From Ectobius pallidus (taxonomy: Eukaryota; Arthropoda; Insecta; Blattodea; Ectobiidae), in the NCBI GenBank assembly GCA_964059195.1, contig CAXKWD010000005.1, forward strand, positions 41,989,825-42,053,824: 64,000 bases of DNA, written 5' to 3'. The notes under the pieces are model-generated. The model was not told where the DNA came from. It saw only the letters and a program-made list of their open reading frames with translations, and did no database searches. Of this stretch, positions 58,111-64,000 are shown piece after piece (within the stretch, counting starts at the first letter, position 1; every line of letters begins with the position of its first letter). The translations under genes were made by a program, and so were the position numbers.

Positions 58111-60062
58111 ACAATTTTCTTGACGGATGTCCCATTACAAATGTAGTACTATATGTCCTATTTACATTATTTGCACTGGTATTTCTATAACTAGATGGCA
58201 GTTTACTATTTACAATGTTTATTTTCACTTTATTACTTTAATTATTACTGCTACTTAACTGTTCACTTTAAATATTATTTATGATTATTGCCTTAATTAT
58301 TACTACTACCTAATTGTTCACATTAATTAATATCTAATACTGTTACTTATTATTACCTTAATTATTACTTTTCTAATTTCACAACTAGAATCTACAATTA
58401 TATTTATATTTTACTGCTCCCTAATCGATTTTGCTTAATTCTTCCAAATCTACTTTATTTACAAATCTTATAAAGCTTCTTCAAGGATCATGAATTCAGA
58501 CCATTCAATGGCATTTCGCGAATTTGTAAATTCAACAAACTGACGAGTGATGGATTATATCAATTGAAATCTACGAAGTAATAATATTGATTTGGTTTGC
58601 CCGGATAGGCCTACTTTAAAAAAAACATTCGTTGGCCAAGGTGATGTTTATCGCAAATGCCAGGCGTTGTTGGTAACTACTAATGTTTTTTAAACTATAG
58701 AGGTTGCATATTCCGGCGAGTTTATAGGGGGCTGCTGCAAGCAGGCAGAATGTGTGACGTCACGCTTTTCCAACTAGGGCTATTCTCGGCGTTTACTCAG
58801 TCTAGAAATGCTCACACCTTATGATTAAACTCGCAACCTTTAATTAACCCTTCGTCCGATTCCTGTGAAATCAGTGCAGAAATAACTACACACAACAGCC
58901 CTACTGATGGTTAAAACAGAGCCTTAAAAACCGGACACAAATGTTTTTATTTGATTTTATAAATTTCACCAATTACACAAAATGCATGGACAATGCTAAT
59001 AAATGCGACAATTTTTTGGTCCCGAAAAATCTTCAAGCGAGAAATTTTTAGTGAAATATTTTAATCTTATTATAAATGAAGTATGCCTACCAGCTTTATA
59101 TCTTGAATGGTTTTCGAGTAATAGTTATTTCGGGCGCTACTGACCTGGAGTAACTCCAGTATGAATCATTTGTATTTGCATTCAATATTGTTTGATTTTA
59201 ATTGATTTTAAAATAAATTTTAATAATTACAATAAATATTTATTACACAAATAATAAAAAATGGGATATACCGTACATTAAAATAGCAACATAATCTCTA
59301 AGATAGCCTTACCGGTATCTTATTACATAAAATAGAGGTCCATCAAGGTACCTGACCTATATAGTTAAATAGTTGAAATTTCAAATGCATCTTATTGTAA
59401 GAATCTTATTTTTCAAACTGCGTCAGGGCAACGGGAATGGCATTCAATACATACACATACTATATATACTAATACATTCAATACAATACACAAATCTTAT
59501 TAAAACTGTTCACATGATTGATTACGGTGCCATTGTGTTTAACAGTGCTAACCGTTTAACATAGTTTAAAGAACCATAGGTCAAAACAACATCCCAGCAG
59601 AAATGTGCAACTAGATTTGCTATTTAAGATTCCAAAACTAGGAAAGTACGGTACATTTATGTACATCCTATTATATATTCAGGGTAAAAAATTGTTACAA
59701 GTAAGAATTTCCTTTCCCTCCACTTAATTAAAAAATTGTTGTTGTTGTCGTCAAATTTAAATTCGATTACTGTGTGAAATGAACGAGAGATGAACAAGAT
59801 TTCTTAAAATTTTTGTGAGGTGATTTTTTTAGATTTCCTCTATGAATGTATTTTCTACTATATAAATTTCCAACAAAACAAGTTCAATAAGACTATAAAA
59901 TGATCAGAGAATTTGTTATATTTAGATTGTCTGAATAACTATGTTCATAAAAATGAGCTAAGGACTTAATAAGAAACTACCATAAAGATGATGCTTGAAC
60001 TAAGGACTTAAAAAGGAATGAAACTTTTCCACAAATATGATACAATATTCATAATATGTACA
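58111..60062. other. Gene-free stretch
   Basis: A+T-rich; no gene, terminal repeat or familiar protein motif that I could support. Confidence 0.45.
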
Positions 60063-60447
60063 CCTTAGACCAGTGGTTTTCAAACCGCGGCCCCAGGATT
60101 AATTTTTGTCGGCCCACAAACAAAAACTATTTTTAACTATAATGCCAATATTGACAATTTAGTGACAAAGAAACAGTGTCAGGTCTCACATTAAATTCAA
60201 GAATTTTACTGTGCTTTGTGCTATTCATTCACATTGCAAGTGGAAGACACAAATATAAAACACACCTGTATAATGTTAAGTAATCCTTACAGATATTGTA
60301 AATTGTAATATAATTGGTATATTTGTGTTACGTAAGTATCATGTCACTGATATAATTAATCAATAAAACCATGCGGCCCGCTAGTCTTTTACCAAAAAGA
60401 AAATGGCCCTTTAGTTTTAAAAAATTTTAAAGACCAATGCCTTAGAC
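60063..60447. mobile_element. hAT-type MITE with perfect 8-bp TSD
   Basis: The insert lies at 60,071-60,439. Left end CAGTGGTTTTCAAACC, right end the complement of CATTGGTCTTTAAAATT. CCTTAGAC flanks it on both sides (60,063-60,070 and 60,440-60,447). CAGTGGT(T)CTCAAACC-type ends with an 8-bp duplication are typical of hAT elements. At 369 bp it has no coding capacity. Confidence 0.88.
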
Positions 60448-61309
60448 AGACGGAAGCAGATACATCATATGACCACAATAATGCAAATAACACTTGCCGT
60501 GATACCTTCCAGTTACATTGTTTAAAGAGACTGATGATGAGCCTCTGGGCCACTTTAGAGGGTGATCATTTACGGAAAACTCTGACCAGTATCCTCCCGT
60601 TTTGCATAAGACAGGGAGATAATGTATAGGCCTAGTCAAAATCGGGACCACAAGTCTCCGCACCCTACATCATCACCTCACATCACATAGATAAGCTCCC
60701 TCAACAATCTCTCCTGGCATAAAATCAATCATAAGACTGATTTAAATGAAAGGGCGTATCCTTCGAGGACGGAAAGGATCAATAACTTAAGTGTTACACC
60801 CAATTATAATACGGCGGGCAGTGATCGAGACTGCCTAAGTGCATTAATCTTTTGCACACTTCGTACCATTACAGAAGGAACTTTAAAGATAGAACGGTTA
60901 AGCCATAGTGTGAACGTCAAGAGAAAGATGATGAATTCTGATGTATGTTTGAATAACAATTTCAGATTTTTTTATTGCACTCCTGCACTTATGTACTGTA
61001 AATGTTCACAATAACAACAATATTATTACTTTATACAACAAAAATTGTATACTACAGTTTCTATTATTATTCTTACTCTTGCTTATTATTGCTCTTACAG
61101 AAGCAAATACTGTTTATTACAAGTGACTTTAACTGAACATTATTTGTGAGATGATTAGATTTAGTGAACTAGAAGTGTCAATGTATTGATTATTTTTGTA
61201 GTTCATGCAAAGAAATAACTGTTGCTAGGAAATCATTCTTTTAATTGCGAAATAATGACTGGTTTCTGCTGTTGCACAGCATATGCATAATCTGAACAAG
61301 GACGATCGA
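60448..61309. other. Gene-free stretch
   Basis: No gene recognised. Confidence 0.45.
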
Positions 61310-61512
61310 TCTCATATTCTAGGGTTAGAGCTTCTGATTACTAATCGTGAGGCTCTAGATTCGATTCCCAGTCCGGCTAAGGGGAATGTTATTTTTTATA
61401 GATAGATTTCCCTGGCCGACATCGTTTGGTTCGTTAGTAAGGATTAATTACTTAAGTTTTAAGAACCCCCTTTCTGTGCCCGCCCTTTTCCCCAGAAGTA
61501 CCTCAGCCTAGT
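61310..61512 (+). mobile_element. tRNA-like SINE
   Basis: Box B-like GATTCGATTCCC (61,359-61,370) is preceded by a tRNA-like arm region with AGGGTTAGAGCTTC...GAGGCTCTA. A SINE-like body follows with TTTCCCTGGCCGACATCG. No target duplication was fixed; the edges are approximate. Confidence 0.5.
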
Positions 61513-62217
61513 AGGCTAATGGCCGGTTCCACCGACATTCTTTAAATATACCCAAACGAAGACTTTAATAACGCTCCATTACTGTATAACGTCTGCGTTA
61601 AGTGTACACCGTTCCACCAACACTCTTGTCGTTGAAATAAACACCCGTTTTCAAACGCGCGTTAGAAAGCAGGCAATCTTGGCACAGAAGCTTCTCATAC
61701 ATTCACCTTCGCTACTGCCAACATACAACATTAAACCTGAGAACACACACTGCACACGACTAGTAATTTTCATACTATTTAATTCAAAATTATAAACAAC
61801 TTGAGTGAGTATTGTTTCTTTTTATTTATCGAGATGCAAAAATCTTATGTTATATTGTTTTCATGCTCGATTAATTCGCCGTTCAAAGTTCAATAAGCAG
61901 AAGTAGAAGAACCCTATTATTAATGATATTAATGTTAGTAATACAGTATATTATACAATTTATGATGTTGCACTCGCACTATTAACCTATCATAACTTTA
62001 TTATAATTTATTATATGCTAACCTGCAGTCCTTTCGACTGCTATCGGTATCAAAAATGTGAATTGGGCCTAGGCTATACGTTTACTGCTGGTATAATATT
62101 CTTGCAATATATTATATCATACCATAAGATTATTGAAAACTATTACAATGTGATAAATGCACAGCGTAGCTCTTACCTTAATTTGATGTAGGCGCAATTT
62201 TGAGCGACATACTTCAG

Positions 62218-62808
62218 AATACTGTTGTATTATTATTAATGAATTTCATTTTCAGACAGGGTAAAATGGTTTTAAAATAGAGAGATTGTCCACCTTAGAA
62301 CCCTTGTCGTTTCACTTATCTGGGGCCTTTTATAAAATATAAAATAACATTGAAGGCACAAGCACACGTTAAAAACACTGTTGTCAAATTAATAAAAACA
62401 CTGTTGTCAAATTAATAAAACTTCTTCTTGGTCCCAGATGCGTCTAATACTTGAAAATGCATTTCGATGCAAGTTGCATCATCTTCAGTTCAGCTTAGAG
62501 ACACAACAGATACAATGTCTGATGATGTACATGTCTGATGTACATCAGACATTGTATCTGTTGTGTCTCTAAGCTGAACTGAAGATGATGCAACTTGCAT
62601 CGAAATGCATTTTCAAGTATTAGACGCATCTGGGACCAAGAAGAAGTTTTATTAATTTGACAACAGTGTTTTTATTAATTTGACAACAGTGTTTTTAACG
62701 TGTGCTTGTGCCTTCAATGTTATTTTATATTTTATAAAAGGCCCCAGATAAGTGAAACGACAAGGGTTCTAAGGTGGACAATCTCTCTATTTTAAAATAC
62801 TGTTGTAT
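62218..62808. mobile_element. TSD-flanked ~530-bp near-perfect palindrome
   Basis: The insert (62,231-62,795) is flanked by AATACTGTTGTAT at 62,218-62,230 and 62,796-62,808, a perfect 13-bp duplication. From about 62,270 to 62,797 it is an inverted repeat with arms of about 258 bp that I read as identical, around a very short centre with one 3-bp difference. Each arm holds two copies of ACACTGTTGTCAAATTAATA and a segment AACTGAAGATGATGC...GCATCGAAATGC. The long duplication points to a target-primed retro-insertion. A Penelope-like terminal repeat is one candidate, not shown. Confidence 0.8.
62579..62636 (+). ncRNA. Hammerhead-ribozyme-like motif (partial)
   Basis: CTGAAGA (62,579-62,585, fits CUGANGA) is followed by the GATGC...GCATC hairpin and GAAA (62,602-62,605). 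A possible short stem III (ATGC/GCAT) ends in a TC cleavage-type dinucleotide near 62,630. Stem I does not pair well, so activity is doubtful. The mirror copy lies on the minus strand of the left arm. Confidence 0.25.
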
Positions 62809-63555
62809 GTTGTGCAACTGCGAAAAACATTTTATTTTGTAACCATTCGCCTGCTTCAACGTTACAGTGTCAACTGATCCTCTCGTCTGAGGGACTATAT
62901 AGTTTGTCTTGTGGAATTTGAGAAAAACCCAGATCCTACTTTTGTGTTCATGCTAGTGACAGCAGGAGGGTCTCATTCTGACTGCTCTACCGTAGCAAAG
63001 GAAGTAAATGAATCACTCCCTTGTATGCATGTTATTCTTCAGAAACTGTTATCAATGCATTAATATACTGGATTTACTGTTTAATGTGGATAATACTGCG
63101 TATTCTAGCACGCAAGCACCTTCGGCCATCTTGTTTTCAAACAAACGCGAGATTTAAAGCAAGGAATTTCTGTCTTTAAGTTAACGCGAGTATTAACGGG
63201 CGTGATGGAGTAACTAGGATCGGTGGAACGTAGACATGACACAAGCAGGAGAAAACTACGCGTTTTAGCCGTAACGAAGATCGGTGGAACTCGCCATAAA
63301 TCTCTGGTCACCTTTGCCTTAAGTTAAAGTTAATGGCTGTATCTACTATTGTAGCTATTCACTTCGTATGTTCGGGAATGTGAGGATATTCTGTGTATTA
63401 CTGTGCGAATTGATCTCAGATTGACGTTTATATAACAAAAATTTTCGAGTTCAGTATGATCTGAGATCAGTTTTGCCTCTGAACTCACATCAAACTGTTT
63501 ACACACTCGGCCCTTAAATCATTTATTGACCTGACGAATCAGTGAGATAAAAATT

Positions 63556-63795
63556 CGTAACACTTGGTTGGTTGATATATGGTTATTTAACGACGGGGAT
63601 TACTGCAACTTAGGCCTGGGACCGTCGCCGGTGAGCCAGAATTTTGTCCCGCAAGAGTTCTTTAACATGTCATGGGCCTGTTACATTTATGCACACATAA
63701 ATGCCATCGACCTGGGCCGTGATCGAACCCGCAACCTCGGGCACAGAAAGCCAGTGCCATACTAACTGCGCCACCCAGACCGACGTAACACTTGG
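63556..63795 (-). mobile_element. tRNA-derived SINE with 12-bp TSD
   Basis: The insert lies at 63,568-63,783. The minus strand begins GGTCTGGGTGGCGCAGTTAG (box A) with box B GCGGGTTCGATCACGG, then a body ending in CCGTCGTTAAATAACCATAT. CGTAACACTTGG flanks it at 63,556-63,567 and 63,784-63,795. Confidence 0.92.
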
Positions 63796-64000
63796 ATTTT
63801 TGTATGAGATAACCGAAAATGTTACGGTGGCCTGTATTATAAGATTATCCCCAATAGTTAAAATTTAATAATGTAATTGAGAATAGGTGGTTACTAAATA
63901 ACTGACAAAGCAAAAAATCTACAGGCTATATTCGAGGTTTGTTTACATATTATTGTGTGCACTGGTTGAACGTAATTCTCCATTTATGAGTTTGTATGCC
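63796..64000. other. End of window, no feature
   Basis: Nothing recognised. Confidence 0.4.

Larger units (their letters stand above)
61520..63296. mobile_element. PIF/Harbinger-like element with nested palindrome
   Basis: Left end TGGCCGGTTCCACCGAC, right end the complement of TGGCGAGTTCCACCGAT. TAA flanks both sides (61,517-61,519 and 63,297-63,299). The GTTCCACC motif is repeated just inside both ends (about 61,611 and 63,223 inverted). No transposase frame remains. Its interior was later hit by the insert at 62,231-62,795. Confidence 0.65.

Noticed and set aside
59373..59830. LINE C-terminal scrap (IDYGAIVFNSANR)
   Set aside because: Only one short motif; the following sequence does not keep a LINE pattern.

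Overview
The window looks like a piece of an arthropod (probably insect) nuclear genome made almost entirely of transposable-element debris. Reasons: it is A+T-rich and intron-poor with many microsatellites, has no bacterial-type gene packing, and carries arthropod-type LINEs, tRNA-derived SINEs, mariner, hAT, PIF/Harbinger-like and Helitron ends, and an ISL2EU-like element. A cockroach/termite-type genome would fit the density of such elements, but I cannot prove the lineage. I see no intact host gene, rRNA, functional tRNA or CRISPR array.

Layout. 0-4.5 kb: an ISL2EU-like DNA transposon, with the 3' end of a DDE transposase (+) facing a SAP/SWIM/YqaJ nuclease gene (-) that keeps a recognisable intron; a LINE scrap lies between them. 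4.6-10.4 kb: two decayed LINEs, one + and one -. 11.5-12.3 kb: a sequence related to the LTR of the array at 40-57 kb. 13.3-15.5 kb: a SINE, an HTH scrap and a LINE 3' end. 16.4-17.6 kb: a hAT element with an 8-bp target duplication (TSD). 17.9-24.3 kb: a nest, in which one LINE carries two SINEs and a terminal-inverted-repeat (TIR) transposon that itself holds another SINE. 26.6-29.3 kb: scraps of YqaJ, a LINE endonuclease, mariner and local duplications. 29.9-34.1 kb: an element with about 1.06-kb TIRs around a relic of a FEN/PIN-like nuclease gene. 34.1-40.6 kb: a SINE, a LINE 3' end, a Helitron piece and a PIF/Harbinger-like MITE.

The centrepiece is 40,621-56,899: five ~908-bp LTRs alternating with four ~2.93-kb internal regions in head-to-tail order, flanked once by the 4-bp duplication AAAT. 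The target is a Helitron; a neighbouring copy of that Helitron shows the empty site. The unit has no recognisable gag or pol. Shared variants run along the array as a mosaic, and the outer edges are the most diverged parts, as expected if the array grew by unequal exchange between LTR/internal repeats.

57-64 kb: the Helitron continues as a head-to-tail series, followed by a hAT MITE with a perfect 8-bp TSD, a SINE, and a PIF/Harbinger-like element (61.5-63.3 kb). Inside the last sits a TSD-flanked, nearly perfect ~530-bp palindrome. A SINE with a 12-bp TSD closes the window. The elements do not work together as a pathway; their nesting records the order of insertions.
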